Positions 23,426 to 33,929 of a DNA stretch of 64,000 nucleotides are shown piece by piece (the stretch's first letter is position 1; the number at the start of each line of letters is the position of its first letter). Origin of the DNA: Streptomyces sp. NBC_01750 (GTDB lineage: Bacteria > Actinomycetota > Actinomycetes > Streptomycetales > Streptomycetaceae); NCBI RefSeq assembly GCF_035918095.1, contig NZ_CP109137.1, positions 1,552,001 through 1,616,000 of the forward strand, written 5' to 3'. The translations under genes were made by a program, and so were the position numbers. The notes under the pieces are model-generated. The model worked only from the letters and a program-made list of their open reading frames with translations. It was not told the origin of the DNA and ran no database searches.

Positions 23426-25763
23426 CGTCGTCCGTCCCTTCATCGGTCGTACGGGTGCACGGCGCTGCCCCCGGCGACGCGGGCCCTGCGGGATCGCCCT
23501 TGCGGCCGCGATCGAGACCGCGCTGGAAGGACCCGAAGATCGAGCGCATCTCTTCGGGAGACACCTCACGGTCGCTGTCCTCGGCCACTGCGGACGGTGC
23601 GTCGCGCAGCGGGGCGGCGAGCGATGCCTGGCGCACCCGGGTCGGCAGTCCGAGTGCCTGCGGGGCGGGCTCGGGCAGCTGCGGGGCGGGCTGCGCCTGC
23701 GGCTCCTCCGGGGCCCGGGCCTGCACCGGCTGCACGACCTCCAGCGCCCTGGGTGCTGCTGTCGGCAGGGCACGGACCGGGGCGGGCTGTGGCCTGTCCA
23801 CCGGTTCCCTTTCCTGGGCCGACGGGGCCGACGGGGCCGGCTCGACTGGGGCGAGGATCGGGTGGGGCAGCAGCACCACGGCCGTGATGCCGCCGTACGG
23901 CGAGCGGGTGAGGGTGACCCCGATGCCGTGCCGCTCGGCGAGCCGGCCGACGACATAGAGGCCGAGGCGCTCGTCCTGTGCCGGGTCGAAGTCGCGGGGC
24001 CGCGCCAGCGTCCGGTGCGCCTGGTCCAGTTCGTCCGCGTCCATACCGAGCCCGCGGTCGTCGATCTCCAGCACGAATCCGTTGCCGGCCCGGCCGGTGC
24101 GCATGGTGACCTGGGTGTGCGGCGGGGAGAACACTGCGGCGTTCTCGACAAGTTCGGCGACGAGGTGCACCACGTCGGCGACCGCCTCCGCGCTGATGCC
24201 CACGGCCGGCATCGGTGGCACCACGACCCGGGTGTAGTCCTCGATCTCGCCCACCGCGGCGGCCACGATGTCCACCACGGGTACCGGCTTGCGCCAGCGT
24301 CGTCCCGGCGTGGCCCCGGAGAGGATGATGAGCCCCTCCGCGTGGCGTCGCATCCGGGTCGTCAGGTGGTCGATCCGGAACAGGTCCTCGAGCGTGTCCG
24401 GGTCTGTGGTGCGGCGTTCCAGAGTGTCGACGAGCTTCGACTGCCGGTGCACCAGGGCCTGGTTGCGGCGGGCGATGTTGAGCAGTACGGCGAAGACGCC
24501 ACGGCGCAGGGTCGCCTGTTTCACGGCGGCTTCGACGGCTGCCAGCCGGGCGGTGTTGAGTGCCTGGCCGACCTGGCCGATCTCGTCAAGACCCCTGTCG
24601 TCGCCGCCGAAGTCCAGCGGCGGTGCGGCAGCGGCCGCATCCACCTCCTCGCCCGCGCCGAGCCGTTCCATCACATCAGGCAGCTGCCGAGTGGCGAGCA
24701 CCTCGGCGGCGTCGCGCAGCTCCTCCAGGCGGCGCGAGATGCGCCGGCCGCTGGTGACCGAGAACCAGATCGACAGGCCCACCGCGATCAGTCCGAGCAG
24801 ACCCACCACCGCGGCCTTGACCATCTCCCGGTAGGCGAAGGCCCGGCCGCGGTCGGCGGTGTTCAGCGCCGAATCGGTGCACAGCAGCATGTACCGCTTG
24901 ACCGCGCGGTCCGTCGTGGTCCGCCAGGAGTCGGCGGCCATGGCCCTGCCGGCACCGGACGCGCCGGCCCGCAGCAGAGCGTCCTCACCGGCTGTCAGCG
25001 CGCGGTACTCCGCGCCCGCCTCGAAGTCCGTGAACAGCTTCCTGGAGTCGTCCGGGAGGTCGGGGACGTACGTACGGTGAAAGACCCGCCGGTCCTCGAT
25101 GGTGGCGGTGAGCGCGTCGTACTGGCGGTCGGTGAGACTTCCGGCGGCACGCGCCCCGGCGACCAGGGCGTCCTCACGGGAGACGAACTCCCGCACGCGC
25201 ACCAGCTCGACGACCACCTGCCCCTCGCGGGCGAGCTGGCCGGCCTGCAGGGCGGTGAGCGTGGACTGCACGTCGAAGGTCGGCTGGACGAGGGTGGTGT
25301 ACGCGTCGACGGCGTCTTCCCAGGAGATCGCCCGGTCCAGCACCCGCCCACGCAGGTCCTCCAGGCCGTCGACGGCGCCGGCCATCTCGTCGAGCGACTG
25401 CCGCTGGCGCTCGGTGAGGTCCGCACGCCGGTCCCGGTCGCCGATCGCGTCCCGCATGGCGCCGACGGCCTTGTCGGTCGAACGCTGCTGCCCGGTCAGC
25501 GCGGCGACGGTGGCCGGGCCGTCGTTCCGCCCCGCTCCCAGATACTCGGCGGTGAGCCTGCGTTCGATCTGGATCTGGCCCACGGCGGTGTCGACCGGGG
25601 TGCCGAAGTCCTCGTACACGCTCTGGACCCGGATCAGAGCCCGTAGGTCGCCGGTTACCGAGACCATGGCGAAGGTCCACAGCGCCATCAGAGCGATAAC
25701 GGGTATGACCGTCAGAGTCACGATCCGGCCGCGGATCGTGGGGCGGCCCAATCGCCGGCGCAT
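23418..25763 (-). CDS. Nitrate/nitrite-sensing-domain histidine-kinase-like protein (CvnA-type)
   Basis: 781 residues. TM1 at about residues 14-35, an extracytoplasmic NIT-type sensing domain, TM2 around residues 310-330 (VVGLLGLIAVGLSIWF), a HAMP region, a helical dimerisation region and a HATPase_c domain with the N box ELVENAAVFSPP and G box IDDRGLGM near residues 510-560. A long Pro/Ala-rich C-terminal tail of about 150 residues ends the protein. A phosphoacceptor His box is not obvious, as is usual in CvnA. GGGGAG precedes the ATG at 25763. First gene of an A-B-C cassette. Confidence 0.88.
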   Translation of the reverse strand: MRRRLGRPTIRGRIVTLTVIPVIALMALWTFAMVSVTGDLRALIRVQSVYEDFGTPVDTAVGQIQIERRLTAEYLGAGRNDGPATVAALTGQQRSTDKAVGAMRDAIGDRDRRADLTERQRQSLDEMAGAVDGLEDLRGRVLDRAISWEDAVDAYTTLVQPTFDVQSTLTALQAGQLAREGQVVVELVRVREFVSREDALVAGARAAGSLTDRQYDALTATIEDRRVFHRTYVPDLPDDSRKLFTDFEAGAEYRALTAGEDALLRAGASGAGRAMAADSWRTTTDRAVKRYMLLCTDSALNTADRGRAFAYREMVKAAVVGLLGLIAVGLSIWFSVTSGRRISRRLEELRDAAEVLATRQLPDVMERLGAGEEVDAAAAAPPLDFGGDDRGLDEIGQVGQALNTARLAAVEAAVKQATLRRGVFAVLLNIARRNQALVHRQSKLVDTLERRTTDPDTLEDLFRIDHLTTRMRRHAEGLIILSGATPGRRWRKPVPVVDIVAAAVGEIEDYTRVVVPPMPAVGISAEAVADVVHLVAELVENAAVFSPPHTQVTMRTGRAGNGFVLEIDDRGLGMDADELDQAHRTLARPRDFDPAQDERLGLYVVGRLAERHGIGVTLTRSPYGGITAVVLLPHPILAPVEPAPSAPSAQEREPVDRPQPAPVRALPTAAPRALEVVQPVQARAPEEPQAQPAPQLPEPAPQALGLPTRVRQASLAAPLRDAPSAVAEDSDREVSPEEMRSIFGSFQRGLDRGRKGDPAGPASPGAAPCTRTTDEGTDDDG

Positions 25764-25955
25764 GGTCTCCCCAGAACATAGGACAACGGATCGGGGGCAA
25801 CTGATCGACGATGGTTACCCCCCGGTAAGCGCAGTCAAGCTACGCGATTCGGCATGCGCAACGCAATGTTCCTGCAGGTAACTGCGGGGGGCTCCGGAGG
25901 GGTCCGGCAACGGACTCCGTCGACACCCGCCATGCCTGGCGCATGGTGCCGCGCC

Positions 25956-25985
25956 GGACTGGACAGTGTTGGACCGGACAGTGTC
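25956..25985. repeat. Imperfect tandem 15-mer upstream of the SGNH gene
   Basis: GGACTGGACAGTGTT (25956-25970) is followed directly by GGACCGGACAGTGTC (25971-25985), two mismatches in 15. It sits 35 bases before the GTG start at 26020, a position typical of an operator. Confidence 0.55.
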
Positions 25986-26019
25986 GTGCGGTTCCCGCAC
26001 CCGACCTTGGGAGGCCCGC

Positions 26020-27033
26020 GTGACCTGGCTCGACCCCGGACCCTTTCTGCGAGGCGTGGCCTGGCTGGACCATGGGCGCGCGGTGCGCGCGGACCCGGCC
26101 GACCTGGGCCGGCTGCCGTGGGACGCCGGCGAGCGGGCCGCACTGCCCACCGGCGTACGGCTGGAGTTCACGGCTGACGGCGCGGACGCGGTCGAGATCC
26201 GCTACCGCGCCGACGTGCCGGGTCCGACCGACGCGCTGCGGGATCTCGCGCACTGCTTCGCGCTCTGGCAGGACGACGGCTGTGTGTCCGAGACCTTCAC
26301 CGACCCGGCCGAGGAGGCGGTCGTCACGATCAGTCTGCCCGGCGGCACCAGGGGCCCGTTCACCGTCCATCCACCCGAGGCCCAGTCCCCCGTGGTCCTG
26401 GGCGTGCGAGCGATCGGTGGCACGGTCACGCCCGCCGCGCCGCGCCCGCGCTGGCTCGTCCACGGCGACTCCATCACCGAGGGCTGGTGGTCCACCCGCC
26501 CCGCCCACTCCTGGCCGGCGGTCGTCGGCCGCACCCTCGGCCTGGACACCGTCAACCTCGGATACGCGGGCGGTGCCCGGGGCGAACTGGCCACGGCGCA
26601 GCAGTTGTCCGCACTGCCCGCCGATGTGATCACTCTCGCCTTCGGCACCAACTGCTGGACCGGCATTCCCTGTTCCGTCCCGCTGCTGTACGAGACGACG
26701 CGCGCGTTCATCGAGCTCGTACGCCAGGGGCACCCGGACATCCCGCTCCTGCTGGTCTCCCCCGTACTGCGCCCCGACGCCGAGCAGACCCCGAACCCGC
26801 TCGGCGCCACCCTCGCCGAGTTGCGCACGGCAATGGAGGCGGCCGTCCGCGACCGTATCGCCGACGGGTCCGGCGACCAGCGGCTCACGCTGCTGCCAGG
26901 ACGCGATCTGCTCGGTCCCGGGCAGCTGGCCGACGGCGTGCACCCCAATGACGAGGGGCATGCCGTGCTGGCCGCCGCGGTCGCCGGCGCACTCCGCCCG
27001 GCGATCTCGTCGACCCGGCCGTCCGACACGTAA
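26020..27033 (+). CDS. SGNH/GDSL hydrolase with N-terminal beta domain
   Basis: 337 residues. Residues ~1-140 form a beta-rich domain, followed by an SGNH hydrolase domain: HGDSITEG with the nucleophile Ser near residue 151, GYAGGARGE (block II Gly), FGTNCW (block III Asn) and DGVHPNDEGH with the Asp/His pair near residues 305 and 308. All catalytic blocks are present, so it should be an active esterase or lipase, possibly a carbohydrate esterase given the two-domain layout; substrate unknown. No signal peptide is seen. The GTG start has GGGAGG five bases upstream; the longer frame from 25966 crosses the tandem repeat. Confidence 0.85.
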   Translation: MTWLDPGPFLRGVAWLDHGRAVRADPADLGRLPWDAGERAALPTGVRLEFTADGADAVEIRYRADVPGPTDALRDLAHCFALWQDDGCVSETFTDPAEEAVVTISLPGGTRGPFTVHPPEAQSPVVLGVRAIGGTVTPAAPRPRWLVHGDSITEGWWSTRPAHSWPAVVGRTLGLDTVNLGYAGGARGELATAQQLSALPADVITLAFGTNCWTGIPCSVPLLYETTRAFIELVRQGHPDIPLLLVSPVLRPDAEQTPNPLGATLAELRTAMEAAVRDRIADGSGDQRLTLLPGRDLLGPGQLADGVHPNDEGHAVLAAAVAGALRPAISSTRPSDT

Positions 27034-27068
27034 TGTTCACTGGCTGATAGAAGTGCGACAACCGGGGT

Positions 27069-27479
27069 ATGCGAGCGGTGATGAACGCAGAGCCGCATGT
27101 GGTGATCGAGGAATCGCCGCAACGAGACAGCGCGGGGGCCCGCCATGCCACCGCGGACTTCCTGTCGCAGTACTGCCCCTGGGTCGACGGGGACGCGGTG
27201 CTGCTTGTCGTCTCCGAGCTGGTTGCCAACGCGCTGCGGCACACGGCCGGCTGGTGGCGGCTGCATCTGACGGCGGGGCAGGACACGCTGGTGGTGGAGA
27301 TAGACGACTCCAGCCCGCTGCCCCCCGTACCGCGCGAGCCCGACTTCGCCGGCGGCGGCGGTTTCGGCTGGCACATGGTGCTCCGGCTCGCGGGCCGGGT
27401 GGAGGTCTGCCCACTGCCGTACGGCAAGAGGGTGCAGGCGACCTGGATGCGACCGGTCCCGGCTCGGACCGCCTGCTGA
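27069..27479 (+). CDS. Small ATP-binding protein, anti-sigma/SpoIIAB-like (HATPase_c)
   Basis: 136 residues forming a single GHKL ATPase domain: VLLVVSELVANALRHT (N box), LVVEIDDSSPLPP (G1 box, with D instead of the common DxGxG) and GGGGFGWHMVLRLA (G2-like). Streptomyces encode many such RsbW/SpoIIAB-like proteins, some being anti-sigma factors and others part of light- or stress-response modules. It converges on a SigB-type sigma factor gene 141 bases away, which makes an anti-sigma role attractive but unproven. The start could be ATG 27069 or ATG 27081. Confidence 0.8.
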   Translation: MRAVMNAEPHVVIEESPQRDSAGARHATADFLSQYCPWVDGDAVLLVVSELVANALRHTAGWWRLHLTAGQDTLVVEIDDSSPLPPVPREPDFAGGGGFGWHMVLRLAGRVEVCPLPYGKRVQATWMRPVPARTAC

Positions 27480-27549
27480 TCCCGGAACCGCCGGTCCCGC
27501 AACACGCCGCTGATTCCCGGACCCGGAGCACGGGGAAGCCGTCACGCGG

Positions 27550-27584
27550 AAGCGGCGTCCCGGTCCAGTCGGAACGCCGCTTTT
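27550..27584 (+). terminator. Intrinsic terminator with U-rich tail
   Basis: Arms AAGCGGCGT (27550-27558) and ACGCCGCTT (27574-27582) followed by TTTCCCG. It lies after the small ATPase gene and before the converging sigma-factor gene. Confidence 0.65.
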
Positions 27585-27620
27585 CCCGTGGGGGGAACTG
27601 GTGATGCGCGGGGCGGAGTC

Positions 27621-28496
27621 TCACTCCGCCACGAGCAGGCCGTCACGCAGCCGTGAGGTGATGCGCGTCAGCAGCCGGGACACATGCATCTGGGAAACGC
27701 CCAGTTCCACGCCGATCTCCGACTGGGTCATCTCCGCTCCGAAGCGCATCTGGAGGATCCTCTTGTCGCGGTCGTCGAGTTCCTCGATGAGAGGCTTGAG
27801 CGCCTGGACGTTCTCCGCGGTCTCCAGGTCGGCGTCGGGCGCGCCGAGCCGGTCGGACAGCGGCGTCGGCGCGTGGTCGGACGCGTCGTCCACCGGCATG
27901 TCGATCGAGCCTGCCGTGTAGCCGTTGCTGGCGACCACGCCCTCGATGATCTCTTCCTCGTCGAGCCCGAGGTGCTCGGCCAGTTCGGCGGTCCTCGGCG
28001 CGCGGTCGAGCCTCTGGGAGAGTTCGTCGGTGGCCTTGGCCAGATCGATCCGCAACTCCTGCAGCCGCCGCGGCACATGCACGGCCCAGCTCGTATCGCG
28101 GAAGAACCGCTTGATCTCGCCGACGATGTACGGGACGGCGAAGGTCGCGAACTCCACCTCGCGGCTCAGCTCGAACCGGTCGATCGCCTTGATCAGGCCG
28201 ATGGTGCCGACCTGGACGATGTCCTCCATCTGCTCCGCGCGGTTACGGAAGCGGCCGGCCGCGTATCTGACAAGCGCCAGATTGAGTTCGATGAGGGTGT
28301 TCCGTACGTACTGGTGCTCGTGCGTCCCCTCCTCCAGTTCGGCGAGCCGAACGAAGAAGAGCCTCGAGATCTCGCGTGCGTCCTTGGGTGCGACCTCCCC
28401 CGGTTTCCGAACATCCGGAAGATCCAGCTCCGCCATGTTCAGGCGCTGTGTACCAGGCTGCGTGAGTTCGGCCGGGACCGTGCTCGCCGTGGACAC
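27621..28496 (-). CDS. SigB/SigF-family RNA polymerase sigma factor
   Basis: 291 residues with the full group 3 layout: region 2 (NLALVRYAAGRFRNRAEQME, then DIVQVGTIGLIKAIDRFE and FATFAVPYIVGEIKRFFRD), region 3 (LAKATDELSQRLDRAPRTAELAEHL-type) and region 4 (MRFGAEMTQSEIGVELGVSQ, MHVSRLLTRI). Such factors direct stress and development genes in Streptomyces and are commonly held by SpoIIAB-like anti-sigma proteins; one is encoded convergently nearby. The GTG at 28496 is chosen because GGGGAGG lies five bases upstream; a TTG at 28586 extends the frame without support. It is 141 bases downstream of guaB1 on the same strand. Confidence 0.9.
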   Translation of the reverse strand: MSTASTVPAELTQPGTQRLNMAELDLPDVRKPGEVAPKDAREISRLFFVRLAELEEGTHEHQYVRNTLIELNLALVRYAAGRFRNRAEQMEDIVQVGTIGLIKAIDRFELSREVEFATFAVPYIVGEIKRFFRDTSWAVHVPRRLQELRIDLAKATDELSQRLDRAPRTAELAEHLGLDEEEIIEGVVASNGYTAGSIDMPVDDASDHAPTPLSDRLGAPDADLETAENVQALKPLIEELDDRDKRILQMRFGAEMTQSEIGVELGVSQMHVSRLLTRITSRLRDGLLVAE

Positions 28497-28637
28497 TTCG
28501 TCCTCCCCTGCTCCGTGGTCAGTGCAGAGCGCGTATACCCCGTCCTGCTCCACACATGCCTGGGCAGTCGAGTTGACGCCGAACAACGCGTCCGGCCCGG
28601 GCGGCGAGCGCGCGGGCCGGACGTGGATGGGCGGTGA

Positions 28638-30559
<1,922 letters not shown>

Positions 30560-31570
30560 TCAGTCGTCCGGGTCGGCCCGGTCGAGTGCGGGCCGCGGTC
30601 CCGGCGGGGCCGTGAGCAGATGGTCGGCTGCCGCCGTGTCCGTCACCAGGCTGGTGACCAGACCGGAGCGCAGCACGGCAGCGATCGCCTCCGCCTTGCG
30701 CTGGCCGCCCGCGATCGCCACCACCTCGGGGATACGGCGCAGCCGGTCGGCCTCGACCGTGATGCACCGCTCGCCCAGGTCGCGGCCGACCCGACGGCCC
30801 TCCGCGTCGAAGAGGTGCGCGGACATCTCGGCGGCGACGCCGAGCGAGGCGTAGTGCGCGCGCTCCTCGTCGGTGAGCATGTCGTGCACGGTCGAGATAC
30901 CCGGCTCCCAGGAGCCGATGGAGACCGCGGCGACGGTGACCTTGTCGAAGTACTCAAAAGCGCGGGCGATCCCGGTCTGATTGCGCAGCGCGGCGGCGGT
31001 CGCCGGGTCGGGCAGCAGCATCGGGGCGTAGATGGGGTGGGCCTCGCCTCCGGAGACCTGCGCGGCACGCCGTACCGCCTCGACGGAGCCGCGCTCGGCG
31101 GTCCCTGCGTCGTACACTCCCGTGAGCTGCACGACCGTGCACGGCGGCAGCCGGTCGAGCGCGGCCGCCATATGGATGGTGGACCGGCCCCAGGCCAGAC
31201 CCAGCACATCGCCCTCGTTCACCAGCTCGCCGAGCAGGTCGGCGGCCACCTCGCCCAGGTTCTCCGGGTCGGGCGACTCTTCCTCGCCCTCCGCCGGGGA
31301 CTCGACGACGACCGCGTGCCGCAGGCCATAGCGGGCGCGGAGCGCGTCGGAGCGCTCCGCGTCCAGCTCGGCGGGTACGCGGATCTCGATCCGTACGAGA
31401 TCACGCTCGAGCGCCGTCTCCAGGACCCGCGCGACCTTGAAGCGGCTTACGCCGAACTCCTCCGCGATCTGGATCTTGGATTTGCCCTCGAGGTAGAAGC
31501 GGCGGGCCATGGCCGCCGCCTGCACCAGCTCAGCGGGTCCCATCCGCATGGCTGATCGGCCCGTCGACAC
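30560..31570 (-). CDS. SorC/DeoR-type sugar-binding transcriptional regulator
   Basis: 336 residues. N-terminal helix-turn-helix with AAMARRFYLEGKSKIQIAEE and FGVSRFKVARVLETALERD (residues ~15-55), then the SorC/CggR sugar-phosphate-binding domain: VLGLAWGRSTIHMAAAL, VQLTGVYDAGTAERGSVE and VAVSIGSWEPGIST. The family binds sugar phosphates and controls central sugar genes; rpe lies 100 bases upstream on the same strand, so pentose-phosphate control is plausible. The GTG at 31570 has GAGGAG eight bases upstream and is preferred over the GTG at 31594. Confidence 0.88.
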   Translation of the reverse strand: MSTGRSAMRMGPAELVQAAAMARRFYLEGKSKIQIAEEFGVSRFKVARVLETALERDLVRIEIRVPAELDAERSDALRARYGLRHAVVVESPAEGEEESPDPENLGEVAADLLGELVNEGDVLGLAWGRSTIHMAAALDRLPPCTVVQLTGVYDAGTAERGSVEAVRRAAQVSGGEAHPIYAPMLLPDPATAAALRNQTGIARAFEYFDKVTVAAVSIGSWEPGISTVHDMLTDEERAHYASLGVAAEMSAHLFDAEGRRVGRDLGERCITVEADRLRRIPEVVAIAGGQRKAEAIAAVLRSGLVTSLVTDTAAADHLLTAPPGPRPALDRADPDD

Positions 31571-31669
31571 CGCGATCTCCTCACTGCTGTACACACTCCG
31601 GATCCGTCATCCTGTCAGATCCGCCGGACCTTGATCGGCCCTGATGGGCCGAGTTCACTTGCTTGTGGC

Positions 31670-32356
31670 TCAGTGGTTGCAAGCCCAGGGCGCCGACGAG
31701 AGGGTCTGCTGCGCCTTGCCGCGCAGCGCCCGCACCGCCTGCGCCGGATCCTGCGCCCCGTACACCGCCGAACCGGCGACGAACACGTCCGCGCCGGCCT
31801 CGGCGCAGCGCTCGATCGTCGCGTCGGAGACCCCGCCGTCGACCTGCAGCCACAGCTCGAGGCCGTGCTTGGAGATCAGCTCCCTGGTGCGGCGGATCTT
31901 GGGCAGCATGATGTCCAGGAAGGCCTGGCCGCCGAAGCCGGGCTCCACGGTCATGATCAGCAGCATGTCGAGCTCGGGGAGCAGATCCTCGTACGGCTCG
32001 ATGGGGGTGGCGGGCTTGAGCGCCATCGACGCGCGGGCGCCCTTGGCCCGGATCTCGCGCGCCAGCCGTACCGGAGCGGCGGCGGCCTCGACATGAAAGG
32101 TGACGGACCCGGCCCCCGCTTCGACGTACTGCGGGGCCCACCGATCGGGGTCCTCGATCATCAGATGGCAGTCCAGCGGGGTGTCCGTCGCGCGGCTGAG
32201 GGATTCCACGATCGGGACGCCCAGGGTGAGGTTGGGCACGAAGTGGTTGTCCATGACATCGACATGGAGCCAGTCGGCGCCCTCGACGGCTTTGGCCTCC
32301 TCCGCCAGGCGGGAGAAGTCGGCGGAGAGGATGCTGGGGCTGATCTGAACGGCCAT
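31670..32356 (-). CDS. rpe: Ribulose-phosphate 3-epimerase
   Basis: Interconverts D-ribulose 5-phosphate and D-xylulose 5-phosphate in the pentose phosphate pathway. 228 residues, full length. Family signatures: [13 protein letters not shown] at the N-terminus, [16 protein letters not shown] with metal-binding His/Asp, [23 protein letters not shown] and [12 protein letters not shown]. It precedes the SorC-type regulator gene. No strong ribosome-binding site is seen ahead of the ATG. Confidence 0.95.
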   Translation of the reverse strand: MAVQISPSILSADFSRLAEEAKAVEGADWLHVDVMDNHFVPNLTLGVPIVESLSRATDTPLDCHLMIEDPDRWAPQYVEAGAGSVTFHVEAAAAPVRLAREIRAKGARASMALKPATPIEPYEDLLPELDMLLIMTVEPGFGGQAFLDIMLPKIRRTRELISKHGLELWLQVDGGVSDATIERCAEAGADVFVAGSAVYGAQDPAQAVRALRGKAQQTLSSAPWACNH

Positions 32357-32842
32357 GTGCCAAGCCTGCCATGTTCCGGGCCTCTTCCCCTCCTCGGTAG
32401 GCCTCCCGGTACGGACCAGAGACTCCCGGGATCAGCACAGTCCGCGCAATCTGGGCGATTCGCCCGGCACCCCGGGGCAATTGGGGGCGTCGCCGGCTTC
32501 CTGCACTCCTGCCCGGCTGGACGCCGCCGCCTTCCGGGCGTCAGTCGCGGCGCAGGGCATGCGGGTGCCGCCCGGCGGCCTCGGCCCGTGGAGCAGGAGG
32601 GGCGACGGCGCGGATCTCGACACGGGCGGCGTCCTGGCGCACACGCCCCGTGGGCCTTCCAGGGCTACGTAGGTCTCGGTGCGGGCAGCCCGGCACCAGC
32701 TCTGCCGGGGGTTGGTCTGCCGGTCGGTTGGTCTGCCGGTAGGCCCACACTGTGCCGCCGCAGTCCTCCTGCCGTCCCTGAGCAGACCGCGCGACGGCCA
32801 CCGCGACAGCCGAGGGACTCACCGCGACGCCCTGTCGACGCA
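32357..32842. other. 486-bp gap without a convincing gene
   Basis: Between the rpe start and the DUF4230 stop there are only low-information frames on each strand. A small direct repeat, TTGGTCTGCCGGT, appears twice around 32712-32740. No family was recognised. This may be decayed coding DNA or a long promoter region for rpe. Confidence 0.6.
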
Positions 32843-33523
32843 TCAGCCGAATTCGACGGTGACGCGCTCGAAGCCGAGCGAGCGCAGCAGTCCCTCGAGC
32901 ATGCTCGTGGTGTTCTTCTCCGCCCGCGCGGTGAGCTCGCTGTGCTTCGCCGCGTCACCGATGTGCTGGGCGGCCAGTCGGTGCACGGCGCGTTCGTCGG
33001 CCGGACTGTCCGAGAAGAGGTCGCCGAGACGGTCCAGCAGTCCGCGCTCCTTGGACACCGCGTACGAGCGGTCGGGGTCCAGAGCGGGGCTGCCGAGGCG
33101 GGCGTGCGGCAGACGCAGCACGGCCTCGGTGCGGTCGGAGTTCACCCGGACGTCCTCGTCGTCCAGCTTTCCCAGCTCGACGTAGGCGCCGACCGAACCG
33201 GCGGCCACGTAGAGGGTCCGCGTACCACGGATGGCGTCGGGCAGGAACTTCGCGTCCTTCTCGAAGTCGACGACCACCTGGAAGTCGCCGGCGGCGCCCT
33301 CGTAACGGCTCATGTCCTGAATGGACTTGAGCAGCGCGGGACCCGTCCTGTCACGGGTCTCGTCGCCGAAGAGATCACCGAAACCCGGGAACGGGCTGAG
33401 CCGGCCGATGAGCGCGAGAAGCGCCAGCAGCAGGGCGACCACGACAACCGGCTTCACCCAACGCCTCGGCGCCGGGCCCGGTTGCCGGTGCTGTTCCTCC
33501 GTGTGCGGTGTGGAAGTCTTCAC
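32843..33523 (-). CDS. DUF4230 membrane-anchored protein
   Basis: 226 residues from the GTG at 33523. A cytoplasmic N-terminus with HRQPGPAPRRW leads into one transmembrane helix (residues ~28-47, KPVVVVALLLALLALIGRL) and an extracytoplasmic DUF4230 domain: LLKSIQDMSRYEGAAGDFQV, FLPDAIRGTRTLYVAAGSVG, YVELGKL, LRLPHARLG and a C-terminal FERVTVEFG. DUF4230 proteins are of unknown function. The frame stays open further upstream, and an ATG at 33574 is possible; the weak ribosome-binding region leaves the start uncertain. Confidence 0.8.
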   Translation of the reverse strand: MKTSTPHTEEQHRQPGPAPRRWVKPVVVVALLLALLALIGRLSPFPGFGDLFGDETRDRTGPALLKSIQDMSRYEGAAGDFQVVVDFEKDAKFLPDAIRGTRTLYVAAGSVGAYVELGKLDDEDVRVNSDRTEAVLRLPHARLGSPALDPDRSYAVSKERGLLDRLGDLFSDSPADERAVHRLAAQHIGDAAKHSELTARAEKNTTSMLEGLLRSLGFERVTVEFG

Positions 33524-33929
33524 CTGACTTCGGGTGCCCCCGTCGCCGGCAACCACTCCGGCGTGACGGCACATACGGCTTCGCCCGGGGGACGTTGCCC
33601 GTGCCGTCCTGCCGGGAAGCGCCGTGGGCAACGCCTCCCGCGTCCGCTCGCCCGACCGGGCGCCGGACCGGTCCGGCGGTGTCCACCGCTGTCTCACCGC
33701 GCGCCCGACCCGTCGGCGGACCGGTCTCCCCCGGGACGGACGCCGAGGCCGCCGACGGCTCTCAGAAGAAAAGCCGCACAACAACGCTGACGCGCTTTCC
33801 CCGTCGGGTCGCCCGCTGATGTCGATGTTGCAGGCGATGCGGGAGATGGTTCGCCGGCCGTGCTCACGAGCGATGCCGAGCGGTGACGCGCATTCATTCC
33901 GGGACGCCGCAGTCGGCAGCGTGTGCCCC
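33524..33929. other. 406-bp gap between DUF4230 gene and rsmB
   Basis: Mostly non-coding by inspection. It holds a hairpin-capable inverted repeat, CGTTGCCC with GGGCAACG (about 33592-33632). On the minus strand the DUF4230 frame remains open through much of it (Arg-rich), but that part shows no family similarity. Confidence 0.5.

Noticed and set aside
33524..33784. Upstream extension of the DUF4230 gene
   Set aside because: The extra 87 codons are Arg/Pro-rich without family similarity, and the DUF4230-type basic tail and membrane helix start after the GTG at 33523.
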